NCBI RefSeq assembly: GCF_000264455.2 | Contig: NC_017958.1 | Coordinates: 310,001 to 374,000 of the forward strand | Source: Tistrella mobilis KA081020-065 | Lineage (GTDB): Bacteria; Pseudomonadota; Alphaproteobacteria; Tistrellales; Tistrellaceae | DNA length: 64,000 nucleotides | Direction of reading: 5' to 3' | Part shown: positions 1 through 8,539 of the stretch, piece by piece | Layout: each line of letters starts with the position of its first letter | Numbering within the stretch: the first letter of the stretch is position 1 | The notes under the pieces: model-generated | What the model saw: the letters and a program-made list of their open reading frames with translations, nothing else | Told to the model about the DNA's origin: nothing | Databases searched by the model: none | Translations under genes and position numbers: made by a program

Positions 1-81
1 GCCGCGGCCGCCGAAGGTCATGGTACCGAGGCAGAGTTCCGACACGAGCAGGCCCGTGCCGCCAAGGGTGTTGTAGCGCAT
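1..81 (-). CDS. Aldo/keto reductase, N-terminal fragment cut by the window edge
   Basis: The 27 visible codons read MRYNTLGGTGLLVSELCLGT followed by MTFGGRG. This is the typical opening beta-hairpin and first barrel strand of NADPH-dependent aldo/keto reductases (Tas/YajO-like, R-LGxTGLxVSxLxLGTMTFG). The ATG at 79-81 is preceded by a GGGGAA ribosome binding site. The gene is transcribed divergently from the LysR regulator at 241, which is a likely controller. Substrate cannot be judged from this fragment. Confidence 0.8.
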   Translation of the reverse strand, partial: MRYNTLGGTGLLVSELCLGTMTFGGRG

Positions 82-240
82 CGCTTTCCCCATTCGATCG
101 CTGTCGTTGTCGACAAGGCCCGATATGGCACGGGGGACTGCATCGGATAACCGCCCGGATCGGTCACGCCGTGTATAGTATGACTGAACAATGGCGGTGC
201 GATCCATCACCCCCGCTCCTGCGATCCGGACCAAACATCC
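82..240. promoter_or_regulatory. Divergent intergenic region between aldo/keto reductase and LysR regulator
   Basis: This 159-base gap separates two divergent starts, the standard arrangement for a LysR regulator controlling its neighbour. A relatively AT-rich patch around 171-190 could hold the promoters. I do not see a convincing long palindrome, so the operator is inferred from layout only. Confidence 0.4.
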
Positions 241-1167
241 ATGGCGAACGGCGACCCCTTCGACGGGCTGCATGAATTTCTGGCCATCGCCCGGCGCGGC
301 AGCATCCGCGGGGCAGCTGCCGAGCTTGGCGTCACGCCGGGGGCGGTCAGCCAGGCGCTTCAGGGGCTGGAACGGCGGCTGGGCCTGCCGCTCTTCCATC
401 GCACCACCCGGCGGATTTCGCTCACCGAGGCGGGGGAAACCCTGCTCGGGCGGCTGGGCCCCGCGGCCGACGCCATCACCGGCACCATCGACGGCCTGCG
501 CCGGATGACGGCCGAACCCTCGGGCACGCTTCGCCTGCTCGCCCACCGGATGGCGGTGGAAACGGTGATCCACCCGCTGATCCCGGCCTTCCGCGCCGCC
601 TGCCCCGGGGTCACGGTGGACATCACCATCGATGACGGGCTGGAAGACCAGATCGCCGGGCGCTACGACGCCCATATCGCGATCGGCGAATTCATCGACC
701 GCGACATGATCGCGGTCAGGGTCTCGCGCCCCTTCCGCTGGCTGGTGGCGGCTTCTCCCGACTATCTGGCCCGGCGTGGCCGGCCCGAGGTGCCGGAAGA
801 CATTGCCCGCCACGACTGCATCCGCTTCCGCCTGGCCCGCAGCCGGCGGATCTATCGCTGGGAATTCGAACGCCCCGGCCCCGACGGCACCGCCCAGGCA
901 CTGTCGGTCGACCCGCCGGGGGACATCGTCACCAACGACACAAAGCTGGTCCGCACCTTCGCCCTGCAGGGGCTGGGGCTGGTCTACGGGTCGGAGCTGA
1001 TGCTGGCGGAGGATCTTGCCGCCGGACGGCTGGAAACGGTGCTGGATGCCTTCATGCCCGCCCGCGACGCCCTGTTCCTGTGCTATCCCCGGGCCAGCCG
1101 CAGCGACCCCAAGCTTCGCGCCTTCGTGGAGGCCTGCCAGCGGCAGCTGCGCCGCAGCGGCGGCTGA
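241..1167 (+). CDS. LysR-family transcriptional regulator
   Basis: This 308-residue protein has the normal LysR length. The N-terminal winged helix-turn-helix covers roughly residues 4-63, with the signature AAAELGVTPGAVSQALQGLE followed by LPLFHRTTRRISLTEAG. The rest (about 90-300) is a periplasmic-binding-like effector domain of the subgroup with a YLARRGRP stretch and a conserved W in the domain centre. It stands divergent to an aldo/keto reductase and convergent to a TetR gene whose intended stop lies only a few bases beyond its own. A redox or quinone-related inducer is possible, since such LysR/AKR pairs are common, but the effector is not readable. Confidence 0.9.
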   Translation: MANGDPFDGLHEFLAIARRGSIRGAAAELGVTPGAVSQALQGLERRLGLPLFHRTTRRISLTEAGETLLGRLGPAADAITGTIDGLRRMTAEPSGTLRLLAHRMAVETVIHPLIPAFRAACPGVTVDITIDDGLEDQIAGRYDAHIAIGEFIDRDMIAVRVSRPFRWLVAASPDYLARRGRPEVPEDIARHDCIRFRLARSRRIYRWEFERPGPDGTAQALSVDPPGDIVTNDTKLVRTFALQGLGLVYGSELMLAEDLAAGRLETVLDAFMPARDALFLCYPRASRSDPKLRAFVEACQRQLRRSGG

Positions 1168-1171
1168 CCCG

Positions 1172-1839
1172 TCAGGCGGGGCGGCGTACCCCCCCGGCCC
1201 CGCCGTCCGGAACCGGTCGAGCCCGGCCATGCAGAACCCGACCATGAAATCGACCAGCACCGGCTTGTCGCGCGCATCATCCGCCACCTTGGCGAAGGGC
1301 CAGATGATCGCCTCGTCCAGCGCGCCGGTGATGCAGGCGGCGGCAAGCTCGGTGTCGAAGGGGATGAATTCACCCGCGGCGATGCCGTCCTGCAGGATCT
1401 CGGAAAACAGCAGATGGAAGCGGTGGCGGCAGTCCAGGCGCACCGCCTCGATCTCGGGCGAGACCGGCTCGGCCAGCAGGGCATGGGCCAGACGCGGCCG
1501 GCGCAGCGCGCGTTCAACATGCACCTGCACGGCGGCCGCCAGCCGCTCGCCATGCGGGCCCGGCCGGTCCGCCGCCTCGACCGAGGCGGCCAGTTCGCGC
1601 AAGGCTGCCGTCCGGAAGACCTCGGCATAAAGCGCGGTCATGGTCGGGAAATAGCGGTAGATCGTGCCTTCCGATATCCCGGCCTTCTCGGCCACCAGCC
1701 GGCTGCGCACACCCCGGAAACCGACCTCGGCGATCAGCTCTCGGGTCGCCTTCAGGATCATCATCCGCCGCTCGGCAAGGCGGCGGCGGGTCTCGGGCGT
1801 CTGTCGATAGGCCAAGGCTGGGGGCTCCGGTCCGGACAT
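1172..1839 (-). pseudogene. TetR/AcrR-family regulator with disrupted 3' reading frame
   Basis: From the ATG at 1837-1839 (RBS GGAGGAT) the protein has a clear TetR helix-turn-helix at residues 22-70, with GISEGTIYRYFPTMTALYAE as the recognition helix and following segment, then a helical ligand domain ending near FCMAGLDRFRTAGPGG. After that the frame does not stop: it runs antisense through the whole LysR gene and joins the aldo/keto reductase frame. A run of seven G (plus-strand C, 1189-1195) lies exactly where the frame fails. One extra G would give the natural ending VRRPA and a stop at 1172-1174, five bases from the LysR stop, making a 222-residue protein. I therefore annotate it as one gene with a one-base loss, real or a sequencing error. 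It probably represses the divergent acyl-CoA synthetase operon. Confidence 0.75.
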
Positions 1840-1873
1840 ATCCTCCTGCGAGCATGCACCGCCATGCACGCAC

Positions 1874-1907
1874 TTGCCAGTGGATAAACAATGAGTCCAT
1901 ACTCATT
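1874..1907 (+). promoter_or_regulatory. Probable promoter with TetR-type operator for the acyl-CoA synthetase operon
   Basis: A perfect inverted repeat AATGAGT-CCAT-ACTCATT occupies 1890-1907 in the gap between the divergent TetR and acyl-CoA synthetase genes. A -35-like TTGCCA (1874-1879) and a -10-like CATACT (1898-1903) with an 18-base spacer place the palindrome over the -10, as expected for repression by the adjacent TetR protein. The binding assignment is inference from position and symmetry. Confidence 0.6.
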
Positions 1908-1989
1908 TCTTAAAGGGGCCATCATCGGGTGAATGACGTCCGCACCCGTATCGACCATCCCGGTCGCCCCCGCCGGACGGAGAGCCCAG

Positions 1990-3657
1990 ATGACCGTCGA
2001 TCCGCGTCCCGATACCCAACCTGTAGACGATCTTGATATATCACAGGCAATCCGGGATGCCGGAGCAAAAACGCATGAGGTGCTGCCTGGCACACCCGGC
2101 GGGCATCTGGCGGAGATCGCGGCGCGCTTTCCCGACCGGCCGGCGATCGAGGGCGAGGGCCTGGTTCTGGACTATGCCGGGCTGGATGCGCGGGTGAACC
2201 GCACCGCCCGTCTGCTGACGGCGCGCGGGCTGGGCCGCGGCGACCGCATGGCGGTGCTGGCGGAAAACCGGTTGGATTATGTGGTGCTGGCCTTCGCCGC
2301 CGCGCGCACCGGCATCATCCTTGCCGCCCTCAACTGGCGGTTATCGGATGGTGAGCTCAGCCATTGCGTCCATCTGGTGGCCCCGCGGCTGGTGATCGCC
2401 TCGCCCCGGTTCCGCGACACCGCGCGCCGGCTCGGCCTCGACCCGCTGGTGTTCGGCCCGGACTGGGAAGCGGCGCTCAGCGCCGAAGAGGCAGGCCCGA
2501 TCCCGGGCGCCGAAGCCGAGGCCGAAGCCCGTCAGGAAGACGGGCTGCTGATCCTTTACACCAGCGGCACCACCGGCCTGCCCAAGGGCGCCATGATCAG
2601 CGCCCGGGCCGAGATGGCCCGGTTCACCCTCAGCCGGCGGGAACTCGGGCTCAGGCCCGAGCATATGTTCGTCGCCTGGGCGCCGATGTTCCACATGGTC
2701 TCGATCGAGCATGCGATGCATGTGCTGATGACCGGCGGCCGGGTGGTGGTGGTCGACGGGGCCGACATCCCGCGGCTGGTCGATCTGGTCGAGACCGGGC
2801 CGCATTGGTGGCTGGTGCTGATCCCGGGCATGATCGAGCGGGTGGCGGCCGAGATCCGCAGCCGCCGGGCCGCCCGGCCCGACTGGCGGCCGGCACGGAT
2901 CGAGATGGTGGGCGCGCTGGCCGATCTGGTGCCCCCGGCACTGATCGCCGAGATTTCGGGCGTGCTGGAAGCGCCCTACTGGAACAGTTTCGGCTCCACC
3001 GAAACCGGCATGCTGCCGGCCGCCGGCACCCGCTTCGCACCGGGCGAGGCGCCCGCCGACCTCGCCAAGGCCCCGAACAGCCTGCATCTCTGGCGGCTGG
3101 TCGACGAGGACGACCGCGACGTGCCCCCCGGCACAGCGGGCGAGATCGCCGTGCGCGGCCCCTCGGTCTTCAGCGGCTACTGGAATGCGGCCGCGACGAA
3201 TGCCAAAGACTTCCGCGGCGGCTGGTTCCATATGGGCGACATGTTCGTGGAGCGCCCCGACGGCCGGCTCGATTTCGTCGACCGCGCCAAATACATGATC
3301 AAATCGGGGGCCGAGAACATCTATCCGGTCGAGATCGAGCGAGTGCTGATGACCCATCCCGCCGTGGGCGAGGCGGTGGTCGTGCGCCGCCCCGACCAGC
3401 GCTGGGGCGAGGTTCCGGTCGCCTTCGTGGCCCTGGCGGACGAGGCCCCCCCGGTGACGGCGGCGGAGCTGACCGCCTGGTGCCGGGCGGGGCTCGCCAC
3501 CTATAAATGCCCGCGCGAGATCCGTTTCGTCGCCTCGCGCGACGACTTCCCGCGCAGCACCAGCGGCAAGGTCCAGCGCAAGACGCTGGAGGCGCAGCTT
3601 CAGGCCGAAACCGCGCCCCCCGTCGCCCGCGATGTCGTCGGGGAGAGTGCCGCATGA
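1990..3657 (+). CDS. AMP-dependent acyl-CoA synthetase (FadD/ACSL-like)
   Basis: The enzyme should activate a carboxylic acid with ATP and CoA through an acyl-adenylate. Motifs in order are the phosphate loop YTSGTTGLPKGAM near residue 189, the adenine-binding NSFGSTETG, then GWFHMGD, the hinge DRAKYMIKSGAENIYPVEIE, and the C-terminal catalytic lysine in STSGKVQRKTL. Length (about 555 residues) is normal. The frame is open from an ATG at 1933, but the ATG at 1990 follows a GGAG-like site and gives a family-like N-terminus, so I prefer it. It overlaps the next gene by ATGA, so synthetase, GST and SDR are translationally coupled. The substrate is probably a medium or aromatic acid but is not determinable here. 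Confidence 0.88.
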   Translation: MTVDPRPDTQPVDDLDISQAIRDAGAKTHEVLPGTPGGHLAEIAARFPDRPAIEGEGLVLDYAGLDARVNRTARLLTARGLGRGDRMAVLAENRLDYVVLAFAAARTGIILAALNWRLSDGELSHCVHLVAPRLVIASPRFRDTARRLGLDPLVFGPDWEAALSAEEAGPIPGAEAEAEARQEDGLLILYTSGTTGLPKGAMISARAEMARFTLSRRELGLRPEHMFVAWAPMFHMVSIEHAMHVLMTGGRVVVVDGADIPRLVDLVETGPHWWLVLIPGMIERVAAEIRSRRAARPDWRPARIEMVGALADLVPPALIAEISGVLEAPYWNSFGSTETGMLPAAGTRFAPGEAPADLAKAPNSLHLWRLVDEDDRDVPPGTAGEIAVRGPSVFSGYWNAAATNAKDFRGGWFHMGDMFVERPDGRLDFVDRAKYMIKSGAENIYPVEIERVLMTHPAVGEAVVVRRPDQRWGEVPVAFVALADEAPPVTAAELTAWCRAGLATYKCPREIRFVASRDDFPRSTSGKVQRKTLEAQLQAETAPPVARDVVGESAA

Positions 3658-4640
3658 GCACGATCATCCTGCACCATTACGACTATTCGCCCTTTTCCGA
3701 GAAGATCCGGCTGATCTTCGGGCTGAAGGGGCTGGACTGGCGGTCGGTGATCGTGCCGGCGATCAATCCCAAGCCCAAGCTGATGCCGCTGACCGGCGGC
3801 TATCGCTTCACGCCCGTGATGCAGATCGGTGCCGACATCTATTGCGACACCCGGCTGATCGCCCGCGAGCTGGAGCGCCGCTTTCCGACGCCGCCGCTCT
3901 TCGCCAGCCTGGCCGAACAGGGCCTGGCCGGGGTGGTGGAGGCCTGGGCGGAGCGCGACCTGTTCTGGCCGCTCGCCCGCTATATCAGCGGGGTCAATGC
4001 CGAACGCACGGAGCCGGGACTGAATGCCGATCGGGCGGCGTTGCGCGGCAAGCCCGAGCCGTCGCTGGCCCGGCTGCAGCAGGTGGCGCGCGACAGCCTG
4101 GGCCAGGCGCTGGGCGAGATCCGCCGGGTGGACCAGATGCTGGGCGACGGCCGCGATTTCCTGCTGGGCGGCAGACGGCCGGGCCTGGCCGATCTTGCGG
4201 TCTATCACGGCCTCTGGTTCCTCGACGCCCTGCCGATCCGCTGCGGCACCGCGCTCGACCTCTACCCCGCCATCCGCGCCTGGATGGGGCGGGTGGCAGC
4301 CCTCGGCCATGGCCGGGAAAGCCCGTTCACGGCCGAACAGGCGCTGGATGCCGCCGCCGCCGCCTATCCGGATCCGCTGCTCGCCTCGGCCGACGGGGCA
4401 GCGCCGGCGCCGGGCAGCCTGGTCGAGGTGCGGCCCGAAGGCTATGTGACCGAGCCGGTGACCGGCGAGCTGATCCGCGCCGATGCCGGCCGGATCAGCC
4501 TGCGCCGCATCCATCCCGCCGTCGGCGAAGTAATGGTCCATCTGCCCCGCCAGGGCTATGTGCTCCGCCCCGCCGGGCATGGTGGCCATACCCTGGCAAC
4601 CGCCCTGGAAGACCCTGTCGGAGAGGAAGCCTGCCGGTGA
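3654..4640 (+). CDS. Glutathione S-transferase family protein with C-terminal extension
   Basis: The start ATG overlaps the synthetase stop (ATGA). Residues 1-80 form a thioredoxin-like GST N-domain (HHYDYSPFSEKIRLIFGLKG, then the cis-proline region FTPVMQIG and the glutathione-binding D-TRLIARELE), with Ser in place of a catalytic Cys. Residues 90-220 are an all-helical GST C-domain ending in LADLAVYHGLWFL. Unlike a plain GST (about 210 residues) this protein is 328 residues long; the extra 100 residues look like a small beta-rich domain. The position between an acyl-CoA synthetase and an SDR suggests a role in the same degradative route, perhaps thioether cleavage or isomerisation. That role is inferred. 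Confidence 0.82.
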   Translation: MSTIILHHYDYSPFSEKIRLIFGLKGLDWRSVIVPAINPKPKLMPLTGGYRFTPVMQIGADIYCDTRLIARELERRFPTPPLFASLAEQGLAGVVEAWAERDLFWPLARYISGVNAERTEPGLNADRAALRGKPEPSLARLQQVARDSLGQALGEIRRVDQMLGDGRDFLLGGRRPGLADLAVYHGLWFLDALPIRCGTALDLYPAIRAWMGRVAALGHGRESPFTAEQALDAAAAAYPDPLLASADGAAPAPGSLVEVRPEGYVTEPVTGELIRADAGRISLRRIHPAVGEVMVHLPRQGYVLRPAGHGGHTLATALEDPVGEEACR

Positions 4641-5410
4641 CCACCCTGCTCGACGGCAAGATCGCCCTCCTCACCGGTGCCGCCTCGGGCATCGGCGCCG
4701 CCACCGCCCGCGCCATGCTCGACGAGGGCGCGCAGGTGATGCTCACCGATCTCGACGCCGCCCGGCTCGACCGTCTGGCGGCAGAGCTGGCCGAAGACCA
4801 TCCGGGCCGGGTGGCCGCCCTGCCCCAGGACGTGACCGACGAAGCCGGCTGGGAAGTGGCGACGGCGGCCGTGGCCGACCGTTTCGGCCCGATGACCGTG
4901 CTGGTCAACAATGCCGGCGTGCTGCCGGAACTCTGCCGGCTGGAAGACACCAGCCTGGCCGAATGGCGGCGGGTGATGACGGTCAATCTCGACGGCGTGT
5001 TCCTGGGGGTGAAGCACGGCATCCGGGCGATGAAGGACCGGGGTGGCGCCATGGTCAACATCTCGTCCGTCGCCGCCATGATCGGCATGCCGATCACCGG
5101 CGCCTATAATGCCAGCAAGGCCGGGGTGCACATGCTGACCAAATGCGCGGCGCTGGAATGCGCGCATCTGGGCTATGCGATCCGGGTGAATTCGGTCCAT
5201 CCCGGCTATGTCCGCACGCCGATGACCGGGCAGATCGCCGACACGCTGGGCGGCGACCGCTTTGACCGGCGGATGACGGCGGTGACGCCGATGCGGCGGC
5301 TGGGGGAGCCGCGCGAGATCGCCGATGCGGTGGTGTTCCTGGCATCGGACCGGTCGTCCTATGCCACCGGCACGGCGCTCGTCATCGACGGCGGCTGGAC
5401 CGCGCAATAG
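4637..5410 (+). CDS. Short-chain dehydrogenase/reductase (SDR)
   Basis: Translation begins at GTG 4637, which overlaps the GST stop codon (GTGA), so the longer open frame upstream is ignored. The 257-residue product shows the classical SDR cofactor loop TGAASGIG near residue 12, the NNAG motif near 93, an active-site Ser in NISSV, and the catalytic YNASK at about residue 156. An Asp after beta-strand 2 (LTDLDAAR) suggests NAD(H) preference. The C-terminus ATGTALVIDGGWTAQ is typical. It is the last gene of the coupled acyl-CoA synthetase/GST/SDR operon and probably oxidises a hydroxyacyl intermediate. Confidence 0.9.
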   Translation: MTTLLDGKIALLTGAASGIGAATARAMLDEGAQVMLTDLDAARLDRLAAELAEDHPGRVAALPQDVTDEAGWEVATAAVADRFGPMTVLVNNAGVLPELCRLEDTSLAEWRRVMTVNLDGVFLGVKHGIRAMKDRGGAMVNISSVAAMIGMPITGAYNASKAGVHMLTKCAALECAHLGYAIRVNSVHPGYVRTPMTGQIADTLGGDRFDRRMTAVTPMRRLGEPREIADAVVFLASDRSSYATGTALVIDGGWTAQ

Positions 5411-5497
5411 CCCCGGGTGGCGGGGCCTGGACCAGAGGGGGAGGTTCGGGGCAGGATCGGGAACGTCCCGCCCCTCCTCCGGAAGGCCCGCATCCCC

Positions 5498-5989
5498 ATG
5501 TCCCGCTCGCTGCCCCTCGCCGGCCTCGCCGGCGCCGCCTGCCTGATCGGCGCCACGCTGGCCCTCGCGCCCGCGCCGGCCAAGGCCGAAGAAGTCGGCT
5601 GCGTCAGCACCACCTTCAAGCTGATCGGCCCCAACAACAAGATCTGCATCGACAGCTTCCGCGACCCCAAGGTCGACGGCGTGGTCTGCCATGTCAGCCG
5701 CGCCAAGACCGGCGGGCTGAAGGGCGCCGTGGGCCTGGCCGAAGACACCTCCGACGCCTCGATCGCCTGCCGCCAGGTCGGCCCGATCACCATCCGCGAA
5801 AAGCTGAAAGAGGGCGAAGACGTCTTCCGCGAAAGCCGCTCCTGGCTGTTCAAGCGCCTCCAGGTCGTCCGCTTCTACGACGAGCCCAACAACACCCTGG
5901 TCTACCTGACCTATTCCGACGAACTGGTCGACGGCTCGCCCAAGAACGCCATCTCCACCGTGCCGATCATGCCGTGGCCGGAGAAGTGA
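5498..5989 (+). CDS. creA: CreA family protein
   Basis: A 163-residue exported protein. Residues 1-30 form a signal peptide (basic SR start, hydrophobic core, cleavage near APAKA-EE). The mature part matches CreA (YjeA-neighbour family, function unknown): [52 protein letters not shown] and ISTVPIMPW. Two conserved cysteines probably pair in the periplasm. I chose the ATG at 5498 because it directly begins the signal peptide. It stands alone between the SDR operon and lemA. Confidence 0.9.
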   Translation: MSRSLPLAGLAGAACLIGATLALAPAPAKAEEVGCVSTTFKLIGPNNKICIDSFRDPKVDGVVCHVSRAKTGGLKGAVGLAEDTSDASIACRQVGPITIREKLKEGEDVFRESRSWLFKRLQVVRFYDEPNNTLVYLTYSDELVDGSPKNAISTVPIMPWPEK

Positions 5990-6109
5990 GGCGGCGCGCC
6001 GGCTGCGGCATGATCATCATGTGTCATCCACCCGCGGCAATTGCCCGCCGCCGCGCGGCGGCATAGTCTGGGCGGCGGTTCTGGCGCAGACGAGAGAAGG
6101 CGCAGGCGG

Positions 6110-6691
6110 ATGGAAATCTGGATCATCCTCGGCATCGTGGTGCTGGTGGCGCTTTATGCCATCGCCACCTATAACGGCCTGGTCGGGCGGCGGAACGGGG
6201 TGCGCAATGCCTTTGCCCAGATCTCGGTGCAGCTGAAGCGCCGGCATGATCTGGTGCCGAACCTGGTCGCCGCGGTGCGCGATGCCATGGCGTTTGAGCG
6301 CGAGACCCTGGAAGCCGTGGTCGCCGCGCGCGGCAAGGCGGTCGCCGCAACCCAGCGGGCGGAACAGGGTGGCAGTGCCGCCGATCGCGCCCAGGCGCTG
6401 GCGGCGGAACGCGAACTGGGCGCCGGGCTCGGCCGGCTGCTCGCCGTGGTCGAGGCCTATCCCGAGATCCGCTCGGGCACCCATGTGTCGGAGCTGACCG
6501 AAGAGCTGCGCTCCACCGAAAACCGCATCGCCTTCGCCCGCCAGCATTACAACGACAGCATCCAGTCCTATAACGACCGGGTGCAGATGTTCCCCTCGAA
6601 CCTGATCGCCGGCATGTTCGGCTTCCGGACCGAGGAATTCTTCCAGGTCGATGCCGCCGAGACGGCGGTGCCGACCGTGTCGCTGCGCTGA
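6110..6691 (+). CDS. lemA: LemA family protein
   Basis: A 193-residue membrane-anchored protein. An N-terminal hydrophobic helix (MEIWIILGIVVLVALYAIAT, residues 1-20) is followed by the LemA helical bundle: NGLVGRRNGVRNAFAQISVQ, KRRHDLVPNLV, VEAYPEIRS and the hallmark RQHYNDSIQSYND, then FPSNLIAGMFGF. It lies four bases upstream of an M48 metalloprotease gene. The LemA/M48 pairing is common in bacteria and suggests that LemA helps a membrane protease in envelope quality control. The actual biochemical role is not established. Confidence 0.92.
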   Translation: MEIWIILGIVVLVALYAIATYNGLVGRRNGVRNAFAQISVQLKRRHDLVPNLVAAVRDAMAFERETLEAVVAARGKAVAATQRAEQGGSAADRAQALAAERELGAGLGRLLAVVEAYPEIRSGTHVSELTEELRSTENRIAFARQHYNDSIQSYNDRVQMFPSNLIAGMFGFRTEEFFQVDAAETAVPTVSLR

Positions 6692-6695
6692 TCCC

Positions 6696-7859
6696 ATGGC
6701 CCGCGGCAAAGGCTGGCGGCCCTGGCAGAGGCAGGTCTCCCCCTGGGCGCGCCGGGGCCCATGGAACACCGGCGCCGACACGACCCCGCAGACGGATCCG
6801 GCCACCGATCCCGTCCCGGATCCGATACGCGAGGCGGAAGACCGGCCGGAACCGGTCGAGGGCATCCGTATCGACCGCACCGATTTCACCGGCGCCATCC
6901 GCGCCAACCGCCGCAAAAGCCTGGCGATCTGCCTGGGGCTAACCCTGTTCGGCATGGCGCTCGGCTACCTGGTCGGCTGGTGGGTGGCCCCGCCCTATGT
7001 GCCCGAAGGTGCCGGCCTGCTCGCTGTGCTGCTCTCGGGCGGCGGCGCGGTGGGGGCGGCGGTGATGGCGATGGCGGGCGGGCTCTGGTCCACGTTGGCA
7101 CTCACAACCGGTGATCGCATGGCGCTCGGCATCGCCGGCGCCCGCGAGGCCGACCCGATCGCCGATCGCCGGCTGCACAACGTTGTCGAGGAAATGGCCA
7201 TCGCCGCCGGCCTGCCCAAGCCGCGGGTGATGGTGATCGAGACCGACATGCCCAATGCCTTCGCCGCCGGGCTCACGCCCGAAAAGGGCACGATCGCGGT
7301 CACCCGCGGGCTTCTGAACCGGCTCAGCCGCGACGAGCTGCAGGCGGTGGTGGCGCATGAAACCGGCCATCTCGCCAATGGCGACAGCCGCTATATGGTC
7401 GTGGTGTCGGTGATGGTCGGGCTGATCGTGATCGTGGCGGCGATGGCGCGGAACATGGCCTATTTCGGCGGCGGCTCCCGCCGCGGCAGCGACCGCAATG
7501 GCGGCAATGCCCTGGCGCTGGTGGCCCTGCTGCTGATGGTGGTCGCGATCCTGGCGCCCTTCGCGGCGCAGGCGATGCAGTTCGCGCTGTCACGCCAGCG
7601 CGAATATCTGGCCGATGCCACGGCGGTGAAGCTCACCCGCAATCCCAAGGCGATGATCGGGGCGCTGATGCGGCTCGACGAAGCGGCGGCCGCAACCGGC
7701 CGCGATGCGCCCACCTCCGCCCGGGCGCTCGAAGCGCTCTGGATCGTCAACCCGCTCGACGGGCCCGGCGAAAGCGGCCGCCGGCGCCGCCGGGCCGGGC
7801 TGTTCTCCACCCATCCCTCGATCGACGACCGGATCGCGCGGATCCGCGCAATGGGTTGA
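6696..7859 (+). CDS. M48 family membrane metallopeptidase (HtpX-like)
   Basis: A 387-residue zinc protease. The N-terminal 65 residues are polar and disordered, two membrane helices follow (about residues 75-145), then the catalytic domain with HETGH at residues 221-225 (zinc ligands and general base) and further membrane helices around 235-300. The third ligand lies in QREYLADATAV. The C-terminus THPSIDDRIARIRAM matches the family. The start at 6696 sits four bases after lemA and is preferred over an upstream in-frame ATG lying inside lemA. Likely an inner-membrane quality-control protease acting with LemA. Confidence 0.9.
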   Translation: MARGKGWRPWQRQVSPWARRGPWNTGADTTPQTDPATDPVPDPIREAEDRPEPVEGIRIDRTDFTGAIRANRRKSLAICLGLTLFGMALGYLVGWWVAPPYVPEGAGLLAVLLSGGGAVGAAVMAMAGGLWSTLALTTGDRMALGIAGAREADPIADRRLHNVVEEMAIAAGLPKPRVMVIETDMPNAFAAGLTPEKGTIAVTRGLLNRLSRDELQAVVAHETGHLANGDSRYMVVVSVMVGLIVIVAAMARNMAYFGGGSRRGSDRNGGNALALVALLLMVVAILAPFAAQAMQFALSRQREYLADATAVKLTRNPKAMIGALMRLDEAAAATGRDAPTSARALEALWIVNPLDGPGESGRRRRRAGLFSTHPSIDDRIARIRAMG

Positions 7860-7874
7860 GCCGCAGCCACGCCA

Positions 7875-8375
7875 TCAGCCCTTCACACAATGGCGCGGCC
7901 CCCCGGCCGTCCCGGTCTCGTCGATCTCCGCCAGCTGGCGGCGGGCCGGCTTGACGTCCAGCAGCGGCGTGCCGTCCAGACAGTCCAGGCCGCGGACCAG
8001 CAGCGTGCAGCCCTCCTGCCCCTCCAGCGTCACCTCGGCGGTGCCGATCGGGTTGGGGCGGTTGGGGGAGCGGATCGAGAAGGTGCCCCGCGTCGCGCCG
8101 CTATGGCCGGGGTTCTGCACCACCAGATCCCGCCTTGCCCGGTCGAGCCAGTAGAGCAGTTCCAGCCGTGCGAAATCCCCCAGCCCTGCCAGCGCCGGCG
8201 CCCAGAGCGGGTCGATCTCCACCCGGCAGAGGGGGCCCTCCCCCGCCCGGCCCTGGCGCGGACACTGGCCCCGGCCGGTCCAGGGGGTGCGGATCCGGCC
8301 GATGAACACCAGTCCGGCATCGTCGGGCGCCGGGGCGGTCACCGTCTCTTCCAACGGACGCAGATCGATCTCCAT
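7875..8375 (-). CDS. trmO: TrmO/TsaA-type tRNA N6-threonylcarbamoyladenosine-37 methyltransferase
   Basis: The 166-residue protein matches the TsaA/TrmO beta-barrel SAM-dependent methyltransferase family, which in E. coli N6-methylates t6A37 of tRNA. Visible family motifs are VFIGRIRTPW near the start, the central FSIRSPNRPNPIGTAEV, and GLDCLDGTPLLDVKP near the end. It is shorter than E. coli TrmO (about 235 residues), lacking the C-terminal domain, as in many alphaproteobacterial homologues. A GGAGG site precedes the ATG. It is convergent with the M48 gene, only 15 bases apart. Confidence 0.85.
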   Translation of the reverse strand: MEIDLRPLEETVTAPAPDDAGLVFIGRIRTPWTGRGQCPRQGRAGEGPLCRVEIDPLWAPALAGLGDFARLELLYWLDRARRDLVVQNPGHSGATRGTFSIRSPNRPNPIGTAEVTLEGQEGCTLLVRGLDCLDGTPLLDVKPARRQLAEIDETGTAGGPRHCVKG

Positions 8376-8539
8376 GGGGCACGGGCCTCCAGTCGCGGGG
8401 TGAATGCCGTCCGATCATGCGCGGATGGTTCTCGATTGCAAAGCGTCGGCGGCACGGGTTGAATCACCGGGCTTCCGCCCCATCTGGCGAAAGCCCCCCA
8501 GGGTCCGGTTCCGGACGTCGAAACAGCGGCAGGTTTGAG

